From Curvibacter delicatus NBRC 14919 (GTDB taxonomy: Bacteria > Pseudomonadota > Gammaproteobacteria > Burkholderiales > Burkholderiaceae_C), in the NCBI RefSeq assembly GCF_001592265.1, contig NZ_BCWP01000030.1, positions 1 through 42,643 on the forward strand: 42,643 nt of DNA. The letters run 5' to 3'. The position numbers and the translations under genes were made by a program. The notes under the pieces were generated by a model that was given only the letters and a program-made list of their open reading frames with translations, had not been told where the DNA came from and did no database searches. Each line of letters opens with the position of its first letter. Within the stretch, counting starts at the first letter, position 1. Positions 24,868-33,709 of the stretch are shown in pieces.

Positions 24868-25234
24868 GCCGGCGCACAAGCACCCGCTGGTGTATTCATG
24901 CTCAGGCTGTTCCAGTGCTGCGCAGCTGGCCAACCATGTGGCCCTGCAGCTGGACCGGCGCGGCGTGGCCGAGATGTCCTGCATCGCCGGCGTGGGTGGC
25001 CATGTGCCGCAACTGATGAAGATCGTGCGTTCGGGCCGACCGATCCTGGCACTCGATGGCTGTCCGCTGGAGTGCGTGAAAAGCACCCTGGCTTGCCACA
25101 GCATCACGGCCGACCGGCATTACCAGCTGCAACAGTACGGCATCAAGAGGCGGCCACACGAAGACTTCGATCCCGGGCAAGCCACCATGGTGCTTGAGCG
25201 CGTCACGGCCGACCTGCAGGCAAACCCACTGTAG
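24860..25234 (+). CDS. DGC-domain putative zinc-binding protein
   Basis: A 124-residue protein of the DGC family. It has CSGC at 14-17, SCIAGVGGH near 40-48, ALDGCPLEC at 65-72 (D66-G67-C68 gives the family name) and C79. The cysteines suggest a bound zinc or Fe-S site. GGAGGA before the ATG decides the start. It overlaps ubiT and is followed 6 bases later by ubiX, so it is embedded in the ubiquinone operon. The function of the family is not established; a metal or sulfur carrier role for UbiU/UbiV is a guess from context. Confidence 0.82.
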   Translation: MSEPAHKHPLVYSCSGCSSAAQLANHVALQLDRRGVAEMSCIAGVGGHVPQLMKIVRSGRPILALDGCPLECVKSTLACHSITADRHYQLQQYGIKRRPHEDFDPGQATMVLERVTADLQANPL

Positions 25235-25240
25235 GCCACG

Positions 25241-25852
25241 ATGCGCCAACCCGCACCTGCCACCTTGCCAACGCCACGACGCATCATCGTGGCGATCTCG
25301 GGTGCCAGCGGTGCGGCCTATGGTGTGCGCTTGCTGCAGGTGCTGCACGACACGGCAGACATCGAGACCCATCTGGTGGTGTCCGATGCGGGCTGGCACA
25401 ACCTGCAGCAGGAGTTGCCCCTGAGCCGTTCTGCCATCGAAGCCCTGGCTGCCCAGGTGCACGACGTGAACAACATCGGGGCCACGCTGGCCAGCGGTTC
25501 TTTCCAGTGCAGCGGCATGGTGGTGGCGCCCTGCTCCATGCGCACGCTGGCCGCCGTGGCGCACGGCCTGGCGGACAACCTCATCACGCGCGCGGCCGAC
25601 GTCATTCTCAAGGAACGCCGGCGCCTGGTGCTGATGGTGCGCGAATCACCGCTGAGCCTGATCCACCTGCGCAACATGGTCTGCGTGACCGAGGCCGGCG
25701 GCATCATCTGCCCGCCGCTGCCGGCGTTCTACCTGCGCCCGCAATCGGTAGCCGACATTGTGGACCAGGGTGTGGCACGCGCGCTGGACCTGCTGGACAT
25801 TCCCCATGCACTGAGCGCACGCTGGGCCGGCCTCACCCCGATCAGCGCCTGA
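25241..25852 (+). CDS. ubiX: Flavin prenyltransferase UbiX
   Basis: A 203-residue UbiX. IIVAISGASGAAYGVRLLQV near residues 15-34 binds FMN; VVAPCSMRTLAAVAHGLADN and RRLVLMVRESPLSLIHLRNM are the standard active-site blocks. It makes prenylated FMN, the cofactor of UbiD. The start is 6 bases after the DGC gene stop. It is followed by ubiD after only 6 bases, an expected enzyme-cofactor pairing. Confidence 0.96.
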   Translation: MRQPAPATLPTPRRIIVAISGASGAAYGVRLLQVLHDTADIETHLVVSDAGWHNLQQELPLSRSAIEALAAQVHDVNNIGATLASGSFQCSGMVVAPCSMRTLAAVAHGLADNLITRAADVILKERRRLVLMVRESPLSLIHLRNMVCVTEAGGIICPPLPAFYLRPQSVADIVDQGVARALDLLDIPHALSARWAGLTPISA

Positions 25853-25858
25853 GTGCCC

Positions 25859-27343
25859 ATGCCCTACGCCGACCTGCGCGACTTCATGGCCCAGCTGGAA
25901 CAGGCGGGTGAGCTGCGGCGGATCACGACGCCGGTATCACCGCATCTGGAAATGACAGCGCTGTGCGACCGCGTGCTGCGTGCCGGTGGTCCCGCCCTCC
26001 TGTTCGAACAGCCCACCGGACACAGCATGCCGGTGCTGGGCAATCTGTTCGGCACACCGGCACGTGTGGCGCGCGCCATGGGTGTGGCCGACCTGCGTGC
26101 GCTGCGTGACTTTGGCGAGGTGCTCGCCGCACTCAAGGAGCCCGAAGCACCCAAAGGTTTCAAGGACATGCTGGGCCTGGGTGGTCTGCTCAAGACGCTC
26201 TGGCACATGGCACCCAAGGAACTGCGCTCGGCACCATGCCAGGAGCTGGTGTGGGAAGGCGCTGAGGTTGACCTGGCACGCCTGCCCGTGCAACACTGCT
26301 GGCCCGGTGATGTGGCGCCGCTCATCACCTGGGGGCTGGTCATCACGCAGGGGCCGCACAAGCCACGGCAGAACCTGGGCATCTACCGCCAGCAGTTGCT
26401 CTCGCGCAACCAGCTCATCATGCGCTGGCTGGCACACCGCGGCGGCGCGCTGGATTTCCGCGACCATTGCGCCCTGCACCCGGGGCAGCCCTATCCGGTA
26501 GCGGTGGCACTGGGTGCCGACCCGGCCACGCTGCTGGGCGCCGTGGCACCGGTGCCGGACAGCCTGTCGGAATACCAGTTCGCCGGCCTGCTGCGCGGTG
26601 CGCGCACCGACGTGGTCCCGGCGCTGGGCGTTCCCCTGCGTGTACCGGCCACGGCCGAGATCGTGCTCGAAGGCCACATCTACCCCGATGCCAGCCACCC
26701 CAGCGGCTACCAGCACGCGCTGGAAGGACCGTATGGCGACCATACCGGTTACTACAACGAGCAGGCCGAATTCCCGGTGTTCACCGTGGACCGCATCACG
26801 CTGCGCCGCGATCCGATCTACCACTCCACCTACACCGGCAAGCCACCCGATGAACCGGCCGTGCTCGGCATGGCCATGAACGAGCTGTTCATCCCGCTGC
26901 TGCAGCGGCAGTTCCCCGAAGTCACCGACTTCTATCTGCCTCCCGAGGGCTGCAGCTACCGCATGGCCGTGGTGCAGATCCGCAAGGCCTACCCCGGTCA
27001 TGCGCGGCGCATCATGATGGGCGTGTGGAGCCATTTGCGCCAGTTCATGTACACCAAGTTCATCGTGGTGGTGGACGAGGATGTGAACGCGCGCGACTGG
27101 CGCGAGGTGGTCTGGGCCCTGACCACGCGCATGGACCCGGCGCGCGACACGATGATGATCGAGAACACCCCGATCGACTACCTCGACTTCGCCTCACCCG
27201 TCAGCGGGCTGGGCAGCAAGATGGGGCTGGACGCCACCAACAAATGGCCCGGTGAAACGCAGCGTGAGTGGGGGCGCCCGATCACCATGGACCCGGCGGT
27301 CACGGCGCGTGTTGATGCACTCTGCCAGTCACTCGGCCTGTGA
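25859..27343 (+). CDS. ubiD: UbiD family decarboxylase
   Basis: A 494-residue prenyl-FMN-dependent 4-hydroxy-3-polyprenylbenzoate decarboxylase, close to E. coli UbiD (~497). Clear blocks are [38 protein letters not shown] and [19 protein letters not shown]. It removes the ring carboxylate in ubiquinone synthesis, a step that needs no O2. A GTG at 25853 is possible, but the ATG at 25859 gives the normal [13 protein letters not shown] start. It ends the ubiU-to-ubiD gene run. Confidence 0.96.
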   Translation: MPYADLRDFMAQLEQAGELRRITTPVSPHLEMTALCDRVLRAGGPALLFEQPTGHSMPVLGNLFGTPARVARAMGVADLRALRDFGEVLAALKEPEAPKGFKDMLGLGGLLKTLWHMAPKELRSAPCQELVWEGAEVDLARLPVQHCWPGDVAPLITWGLVITQGPHKPRQNLGIYRQQLLSRNQLIMRWLAHRGGALDFRDHCALHPGQPYPVAVALGADPATLLGAVAPVPDSLSEYQFAGLLRGARTDVVPALGVPLRVPATAEIVLEGHIYPDASHPSGYQHALEGPYGDHTGYYNEQAEFPVFTVDRITLRRDPIYHSTYTGKPPDEPAVLGMAMNELFIPLLQRQFPEVTDFYLPPEGCSYRMAVVQIRKAYPGHARRIMMGVWSHLRQFMYTKFIVVVDEDVNARDWREVVWALTTRMDPARDTMMIENTPIDYLDFASPVSGLGSKMGLDATNKWPGETQREWGRPITMDPAVTARVDALCQSLGL

Positions 27344-27412
27344 CCAGCGTACCGGCGCAGACCGGTGTCGCCTGTGTGCTGACAAAGCCAGGTCCGCGTC
27401 GCAGAATGGGGC

Positions 27413-28723
27413 ATGAACTTCGAACACACGCCCCGCGCGCAAGCCCTGCTGCACGCCCTCGAAGCGTTCATGCAGCGCTACCTGTTGCCCTACAACCCGG
27501 CCTGGCATCGTTCGGTACAGGACAAGGTGTATCCACCGCCTTTTCTCGAAGACCTCAAGACCCTGGCGCGTGAAGAAGGCTTGTGGAACCTGTTCCTGCC
27601 CGATCTGGATCACGACGAACCCGGCACCGCGCTGAGCCACCTCGACTACGCGCCGCTGGCGGAAGCCATGGGCCGCCTGCCTTGGGCAGCTGAAGTGTTC
27701 AACTGCAGCGCCCCCGACACCGGCAACATGGAGTTGCTGCACCGCTTTGCCACGCCCGAGCAGCGCACACAGTGGCTGATGCCTTTGCTGGAAGGCCGCA
27801 TCCGTTCTGCCTTTGCAATGTCCGAGCCGGATGTGGCGTCGTCCGACCCCACCAACCTGCAGACCATTGTGCGCCGCGACCACAATGAGCTGGTACTCAA
27901 CGGTCGCAAGTGGTTCATCACAGGCGCGGCGCACCCGCATTGCAAGCTACTGATCGTGATGTGCCGCAACGTGGAGTCGCCTGAGACGCCAGACGCATCC
28001 CAAGATAACGGTAGTCCGCGCCACCATCAGCACAGCATGGTGCTGGTACCGCTGGACACACCCGGCGTGCACGTGCTGCGCAACATTGCCGTCATGCACC
28101 ACCAGGCGCCGGAGGGTCACTGCGAGATTCTGCTGCGTGATGTGCGTGTGCCCATCAGCAACCTGCTGGGTCACTGGGGCGAGGGATTCGCCATGGCGCA
28201 GGCCCGCCTGGGGCCAGGGCGCGTGCATCACTGCATGCGGACCATCGGCCAGTGCGAACTGGCCCTCGAATTGACCAGCGAACGCACGCTGGAGCGTCAG
28301 GCCTTCGGCAAATACCTGTCGGACTTTGCCAATGTGCAGGACTGGATCGCGGAATCAAGAATCGAGATCGACCAGGCCCGCCTGCTGGTCCTGCAGACCG
28401 CCTGGCTGCTGGACCAGGGCAAGGTCGAACCGGGACAGTTGCGCGCCCAGGTGGCCGCCATCAAGGTGGTAGCGGCCCGGCTGCAGACCCGCGTGGTGGA
28501 TCGCGCCATGCAGGCCTTCGGCGCCATGGGCCTGTCTCCCGATACCCCGCTGGCCTACTTCTGGAGCTGGGGCCGTGCCCTGCACCTGATGGACGGCCCG
28601 GATGAAGTGCATCTGCGCACCGTTGCACGCAACGAACTGGCGCGAGCGCAAGCACGCATGGGTGCCAGCGCGGCCTACTTCACCACGCCCGAACAGCTGC
28701 AGGCGCCGGTGCGCCTGCGCTGA
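27413..28723 (+). CDS. Acyl-CoA dehydrogenase (ACAD10/11-like)
   Basis: A 436-residue flavin acyl-CoA dehydrogenase. SAFAMSEPDVASSDPTNLQT and LNGRKWFITGAAHP form the FAD/substrate region, LGPGRVHHCMRTIGQCELAL is typical of the ACAD11-like group, and LMDGPDEVHLRTVAR closes the domain. It oxidises an acyl-CoA at the alpha-beta position; chain preference is unknown. Residues ~185-205 carry an extra polar, His-rich loop (ESPETPDASQDNG...RHHQH) not expected in relatives. It follows ubiD by 69 bases and may be a separate unit. It converges on the DUF2249 gene. Confidence 0.9.
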   Translation: MNFEHTPRAQALLHALEAFMQRYLLPYNPAWHRSVQDKVYPPPFLEDLKTLAREEGLWNLFLPDLDHDEPGTALSHLDYAPLAEAMGRLPWAAEVFNCSAPDTGNMELLHRFATPEQRTQWLMPLLEGRIRSAFAMSEPDVASSDPTNLQTIVRRDHNELVLNGRKWFITGAAHPHCKLLIVMCRNVESPETPDASQDNGSPRHHQHSMVLVPLDTPGVHVLRNIAVMHHQAPEGHCEILLRDVRVPISNLLGHWGEGFAMAQARLGPGRVHHCMRTIGQCELALELTSERTLERQAFGKYLSDFANVQDWIAESRIEIDQARLLVLQTAWLLDQGKVEPGQLRAQVAAIKVVAARLQTRVVDRAMQAFGAMGLSPDTPLAYFWSWGRALHLMDGPDEVHLRTVARNELARAQARMGASAAYFTTPEQLQAPVRLR

Positions 28724-28741
28724 TCATCGACCTTGAATCTC

Positions 28742-29005
28742 TCAGCCCTGAATCTGGAAATCGATCACGATTTCGCCCGGCTGGCGGGCCACATAGGCCA
28801 TCTTGACCCGCGGTCCAAAGTACTGGTCAATCTGCGACAGCAGCGGCAGAGGATCATGGTCGTTGCAGAAGCGCATGGTCTCGCCGGACTCCAGCGCGTT
28901 GAGCGCACCAAAGATGGCCGCATGCCGGAAGCGTTTGGCGACGCCACGTGCATCGAAGGGATAGACGCCTTCGGCGACAAGGGGTTTTGAGCAGTCATGT
29001 GACAT
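28742..29005 (-). CDS. DUF2249 domain protein
   Basis: An 87-residue protein with the DUF2249 pattern: FDARGVAKRFRHAAIFGAL, LESGETMRFCNDHDPLPL and a QPGEIVIDF end. AAGGAG 7 bases before the ATG at 29005 decides the start. DUF2249 genes are often found with nitrite/NO metabolism and hemerythrin-like genes, as here downstream of ric, but the biochemical role is not known. Asp and His in NDHDP are the most conserved residues and could bind metal. Confidence 0.88.
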   Translation of the reverse strand: MSHDCSKPLVAEGVYPFDARGVAKRFRHAAIFGALNALESGETMRFCNDHDPLPLLSQIDQYFGPRVKMAYVARQPGEIVIDFQIQG

Positions 29006-29108
29006 GATGGATCTCCTTGAATAAAAACCGGCAAGAGACAAAGCAGCAGCCGATCTCTTGCGCAACGATGTCGGCGCGGCACCGAAGTCCCGAGCCGCTT
29101 GCCAGTGC

Positions 29109-29303
29109 TCAGTGCTTGACCGGTTTCAAGCCCCGGTCATCGAAGACGGTGCCGCAGTTCTCCAGGGCCCCCATCACCCGAGCGGCACCATCGTGCCCAT
29201 GGCCGTGAGCGGCCGGCTCGGCAGCGTATGAATACGCCGCCGCAAGCCCGAACGACAGAACGGCCACTGACAGAAGATTCGCGAATTGTTTCGGATGAAA
29301 CAT
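29109..29303 (-). CDS. Small secreted His-rich protein, unknown
   Basis: A 64-residue protein. A signal peptide (FANLLSVAVLSFGLAAAYSY-AAEP) gives a mature peptide of about 37 residues with HGHGHDGAARVMGALENCGT and a single cysteine. GGGAG precedes the ATG at 29303; the frame is open further upstream but would run into ric. It lies between ric and the DUF2249 gene on the same strand, 23 bases after ric. I do not recognise a family. The His cluster suggests metal binding in the periplasm; this is inference. Confidence 0.6.
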   Translation of the reverse strand: MFHPKQFANLLSVAVLSFGLAAAYSYAAEPAAHGHGHDGAARVMGALENCGTVFDDRGLKPVKH

Positions 29304-29326
29304 GGCTGCTCCCGTCATGAAAACAG

Positions 29327-30061
29327 TCAACCGCATCCACAGCCCGAAGTTCCGCAGCCTGACGAAACTGCTTCGGCCTCGAACTGAGGAAACAACACGT
29401 TGTTTTCCAGGTGGATGTGGTTGATCAGATCGTCATTGAGCTGGGCGATTCCCGCATAGAGTGCACGCCAGGTGTTGCAGGCATCCTCCGGCGGCTTGGC
29501 TTCGTTGGTAAGTTCGGCCAGTTTTTCCAAGGCGACACCATGGTCGACGTGCTCAAAACGCATCACCTTGATGGGCTGGCTGACAAAGGGGTTGCCGCCT
29601 TTTTTCAGGATCGGAAACAGGATGGTTTCCTCTTTTTGCATGTGCGACAGCAACTCTTCCTGCATGCTCTCCAGGAAATCACCCAGCCCTGCCGGGACCT
29701 GGGGATGCTCGCGGTGCACCGCTTCGACACGGTGCGCCATCCGGATCAGTTCGGGCAGCTGCGCCCGATGCACGTCATGGTAGCGCGCCAGAATATGGTC
29801 GATGAGCTCGGCCGGCTCGGTCAGCGCCGGTATATCGCTTGAGCGCTGCAAGGTCGCCAGCTCGGCCAGAATGGCATTCACGTCCAGCCCTTTGTCGGCC
29901 GCTGCCTGCTGCAGGCTGACCTGGCCACCGCAGCAGAAATCGAGCTTCAGACGCCGAAAGACGGCGGTGGCACCTGGCAGTTGAACAGCGATCTGGCCCA
30001 GGGCCTGCTTCTGGTTCAAGCCCGCGGCGCCGGGTTCTGTGGTTTCAAGGCGTGCATTCAT
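29327..30061 (-). CDS. ric: Iron-sulfur cluster repair di-iron protein (Ric/YtfE/ScdA)
   Basis: A 244-residue Ric protein. The N-terminal ScdA_N domain contains LKLDFCCGGQVSL with the CCGG motif at 43-46. The hemerythrin-like four-helix domain follows, with di-iron ligands in LIDHILARYHDVHR, LSHMQKEETILFP, MRFEHVDHG and LINHIHLENNVLFP. The last residues GCGTSGCGCG are an unusual Cys-rich tail. Ric restores Fe-S clusters damaged by NO or peroxide in the cytosol. Upstream lie two copies of ATCTAAAGCAA and a palindrome, likely regulator sites. It heads an operon with the small secreted protein and the DUF2249 gene. Confidence 0.93.
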   Translation of the reverse strand: MNARLETTEPGAAGLNQKQALGQIAVQLPGATAVFRRLKLDFCCGGQVSLQQAAADKGLDVNAILAELATLQRSSDIPALTEPAELIDHILARYHDVHRAQLPELIRMAHRVEAVHREHPQVPAGLGDFLESMQEELLSHMQKEETILFPILKKGGNPFVSQPIKVMRFEHVDHGVALEKLAELTNEAKPPEDACNTWRALYAGIAQLNDDLINHIHLENNVLFPQFEAEAVSSGCGTSGCGCG

Positions 30062-30077
30062 GGAAACGCTCCTTCAA

Positions 30078-30159
30078 ATCTAAAGCAATATATTTAATAC
30101 ATGTTTATTGTATCCAATAAAAATTATTCTTAATGAATCTTTTCTTGATCTAAAGCAAA
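30078..30159 (-). promoter_or_regulatory. Ric upstream region with paired repeats and FNR-like box
   Basis: ATCTAAAGCAA occurs at 30078-30088 and again at 30149-30159. The second copy lies within TTGAT-CTAA-AGCAA (30146-30159), one base from an FNR/DNR consensus box. Read on the ric strand it is TTGCT-TTAG-ATCAA; TTTTAT near 30117-30122 could be the -10, one base off ideal spacing. The region is very AT-rich. Confidence 0.45.
30097..30113. promoter_or_regulatory. Palindrome ATACA-N7-TGTAT upstream of ric
   Basis: A 17-base inverted repeat between the two ATCTAAAGCAA copies, close to the predicted ric transcription start. It could be a repressor site of the NsrR kind, but it does not clearly match that consensus. 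Confidence 0.3.
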
Positions 30160-30268
30160 CCATCCGCACACGTCCGCAGAGCCGCCGGCGTAGGGCATGC
30201 CCGGCCAAGCGATATCCCTCACCGGGTAGCTGTATTGCAGAATAGGCCGTTCTGTCGCCTGCACTGCC

Positions 30269-31381
30269 ATGCCCTTCAAGCCACCAACCCTCTTGCGTCG
30301 CAGCCTGCTGCTGGCCGGTCTGGGGCATGTCGCCGGTGTGCACGCCCTGGCGCCGCGCCAACTTGTCTTCCCGCGGGATTTTGGTGCGCACCCCGATCTG
30401 CGCACCGAGTGGTGGTACATCACCGGCCATGCCCACGCCGGTGACCGTCTGTTCGGCTTTCAGCTCACCTTCTTCCGCTCCCGCGTCGACGCCACACAGG
30501 GAATGGCTTCGCGGCTGGCTGCACGGCAATTGATCTTTGCCCACGCGGCCGTCACCGACGTCAAAAACAAGAAGCTGTGGCATGACCAGCGCATGACGCG
30601 CGTTTCGGGAGATGCCCGATTCGACCAGGCCCATGCCAGTGAACGCGACACCGACATCGCCCTGCGCGACTGGACACTCCAGCGCCGGGACAGCCCAGCT
30701 GGCGACGTTTACAACGCCCGGATTCCGGCCAACGACTTCCAGCTGGCACTGCAATTCAGCGCTCGCCAGCCCCTGCTGCTGCAAGGCTCACAAGGCCTGT
30801 CGCGTAAAGGTCCGGCACCGGAACAAGCGAGTTACTACTACAGCCAGCCGCAACTCGCGGTGCGCGGCCGTATCACCCTGAATGACCGGCACCACACGCT
30901 CGACACGAACACGCAGGCAGCAGCCTGGCTCGACCATGAATGGAGCGAGGCGCTGCTGCACCCACAGGCCGCTGGCTGGGACTGGATCGGCATCAACCTC
31001 TTTGACGGCAGTGCGCTCACCGCTTTTCGCCTGCGCGACCGCCGTGGTGACACGCTGTGGGATGGCGGTTCGTTTCGCAGCGGCACCCATGCCGGGCAGG
31101 CGCAAGCGCGCATCTTCCAGCGCGGCGAGGTCCGCATGACACCGCTGCGCCACTGGCGCAGCCCAGCCAGCCAGGCTGGCTATCCGGTGGAATGGACGGT
31201 GGAGACACCGAGCGGACGCTTCACCGTGAGAGCCATCATCGACAACCAGGAGCTCGATAGCCGCGCCTCTACCGGCGCCATCTACTGGGAAGGATTGAGC
31301 GACCTCTTTGACAGCCAGGGCCAACACATCGGGCGCGGCTACCTGGAGATGACCGGCTACGCTGGCGCCATACGGCTCTAG
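30269..31381 (+). CDS. AttH/CrtC-like lipocalin-fold protein
   Basis: A 370-residue protein of the AttH/carotenoid 1,2-hydratase-like family. TEWWYITGHAHAG at 46-58, ASYYYSQPQLAVRGRI and AAWLDHEWSEALLHP are typical blocks. The N-terminus LLRRSLLLAGLGHVAG has a twin-arginine-like signal, so it is probably exported or membrane-anchored. In many proteobacteria this gene directly follows genes for a LolD-like ATPase and a large FtsX permease (AttEFGH-type systems); here those two lie 27 kb and 14 kb upstream on the same strand. The family name from carotenoid enzymes does not imply a carotenoid role. It is divergent from ric. Confidence 0.85.
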   Translation: MPFKPPTLLRRSLLLAGLGHVAGVHALAPRQLVFPRDFGAHPDLRTEWWYITGHAHAGDRLFGFQLTFFRSRVDATQGMASRLAARQLIFAHAAVTDVKNKKLWHDQRMTRVSGDARFDQAHASERDTDIALRDWTLQRRDSPAGDVYNARIPANDFQLALQFSARQPLLLQGSQGLSRKGPAPEQASYYYSQPQLAVRGRITLNDRHHTLDTNTQAAAWLDHEWSEALLHPQAAGWDWIGINLFDGSALTAFRLRDRRGDTLWDGGSFRSGTHAGQAQARIFQRGEVRMTPLRHWRSPASQAGYPVEWTVETPSGRFTVRAIIDNQELDSRASTGAIYWEGLSDLFDSQGQHIGRGYLEMTGYAGAIRL

Positions 31382-31399
31382 ATGCGCCTGCGCCCGGTC

Positions 31400-32176
31400 T
31401 CAGCTGGCCAGCGCAATCACCACAGCCGACTCGTCGACACTTGCCACAGCCTGGCATCCCACCTTGAGGCCGCTGTCCGGGCCGGCAAAACCCACCAGAT
31501 GCAGACCGGTCGCCAAGGTCAGCGCCACCTCGCCACCGGCTGCCGCACGCGATACGCGCGTGGCCTGGCCGTGCAGCAGATTGCGCCCGTCTGCCGCCTT
31601 GCCCGCCGAGGCCACCGCCACGGCCGTGGCCTTGAACAGGGCCAGCACCGGCAATCCGGCACGCAGGCTCAGCAACTGGGCACTTTCGCGTGTGATGCGG
31701 GAAAACAGTGAGCGTCCATCAGGCAGAGCCAGTTCCACGCGAATTGCCGCCGCTTGGGGTCTGAGCGCTTTGATGCTGCAAGGCAACTGGTTCCGCATGC
31801 TGGTTCGCAGGCCAAGTGCTGCCAGCCCCGGCGCTTCCAACGGCTTGCCTTGACCTCCGGCCATCTGCTCCATCCGGGCCTGCACATGCGCCCTTGCCTC
31901 CTGCATCAGATCAGCGGCCTGCAACAGTTGCCGACCGGCTGGGGTGAGATGGGCACCGCCACCGCCGGAGCCGCCGACGGCACGCTCGACCAAAAGCGCA
32001 CCGGCCAGGTTGCTCAGGGTGTCGAGGGCCTGCCAGGCCGCCTTGTAGCTGACACCTGCAGCACGCGCAGCTTCAGAGATCGAGCCCACTTCGCCTATGC
32101 GGCGCAGGATATCGATGCGCTTGTCGGCCAGTTCATGGCCCAGAGCGCCAGCCAACTTGAGTTTGGAAGAGGTCAT
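31400..32176 (-). CDS. modE: Molybdate-responsive regulator ModE
   Basis: A 258-residue ModE, close to E. coli ModE (262). The N-terminal winged helix has GSISEAARAAGVSYKAAWQA, followed by two molybdate-binding (MOP/TOBE) repeats: SIRNQLPCSIKAL-type (~125-190) and GRNLLHGQATRVSRA to the end. With molybdate bound it represses modABC. The ATG at 32176 gives the standard start; the frame is open for 9 more codons. It is divergent from modABC across a gap containing an 11-bp-arm palindrome, the presumed ModE site, so autoregulation is possible. Confidence 0.93.
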   Translation of the reverse strand: MTSSKLKLAGALGHELADKRIDILRRIGEVGSISEAARAAGVSYKAAWQALDTLSNLAGALLVERAVGGSGGGGAHLTPAGRQLLQAADLMQEARAHVQARMEQMAGGQGKPLEAPGLAALGLRTSMRNQLPCSIKALRPQAAAIRVELALPDGRSLFSRITRESAQLLSLRAGLPVLALFKATAVAVASAGKAADGRNLLHGQATRVSRAAAGGEVALTLATGLHLVGFAGPDSGLKVGCQAVASVDESAVVIALAS

Positions 32177-32216
32177 GCGCACATTGTGCCGCCGGTGTGG
32201 CAAGACGGCGGCTATA

Positions 32217-33017
<801 letters not shown>

Positions 33018-33025
33018 TCACCCCC

Positions 33026-33709
33026 ATGCCCTTCAGTCCTGATGATCTGAGCGCCATCTGGCTCACGCTGAAACTGGCCACCCTGACCACTGCGTTGCTG
33101 CTGTTGCTGGCCACGCCGCTGGCTTGGTGGCTGGCGCGCACCACATCGCGCTGGCGCGCCCCGCTGGGTGCGGTGGTGACACTGCCGCTGGTGCTGCCCC
33201 CCACGGTGCTGGGCTTTTACCTGCTGGTGGTGCTCGGACCCCATGGCTGGATCGGCCAGCTGACGCAGTCCCTCGGGCTGGGCACGCTGCCCTTCACCTT
33301 CGGCGGCCTGCTGCTGGCGTCGCTGATCTACTCGCTGCCGTTTGCGGTACAGCCGCTGCAGAACGCGTTCGAGGCCATCGGCCCGCGCCCCCTGGAGGTG
33401 GCCGCCACCCTGCGCGCCACACCGCTGGATGCCTTCTTCACCGTGGTGTTGCCTCTTGCGCGTCGGGGTTTTGTCACCGCCGGCATCCTGACCTTCGCCC
33501 ATACCGTGGGGGAATTCGGTGTGGTGCTGATGATCGGCGGCAACATTCCTGACAAGACACGTGTGGTCTCGACGCAGATCTACGGCCATGTCGAAGCGCT
33601 GGAATACGCGCAAGCACATTGGCTGGCCGGCAGCATGGTGCTGTTCTCGTTCGTGGTGCTGCTGGGCCTGTCGCTGCTCAACCGCCGCCACACCGGGGTA
33701 CTGCCATGA
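33026..33709 (+). CDS. modB: Molybdate ABC permease ModB
   Basis: A 227-residue inner-membrane permease with about five to six helices. [19 protein letters not shown] and the cytoplasmic coupling region [20 protein letters not shown], followed by [17 protein letters not shown], are characteristic of ModB/CysT-type permeases. It starts 8 bases after modA and overlaps modC by 4 bases (ATGA). Confidence 0.95.
   Translation: MPFSPDDLSAIWLTLKLATLTTALLLLLATPLAWWLARTTSRWRAPLGAVVTLPLVLPPTVLGFYLLVVLGPHGWIGQLTQSLGLGTLPFTFGGLLLASLIYSLPFAVQPLQNAFEAIGPRPLEVAATLRATPLDAFFTVVLPLARRGFVTAGILTFAHTVGEFGVVLMIGGNIPDKTRVVSTQIYGHVEALEYAQAHWLAGSMVLFSFVVLLGLSLLNRRHTGVLP

Noticed and set aside
25937-27034. 365-codon minus-strand open frame opposite ubiD
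   Set aside because: Shadow of ubiD with biased composition and no motif.
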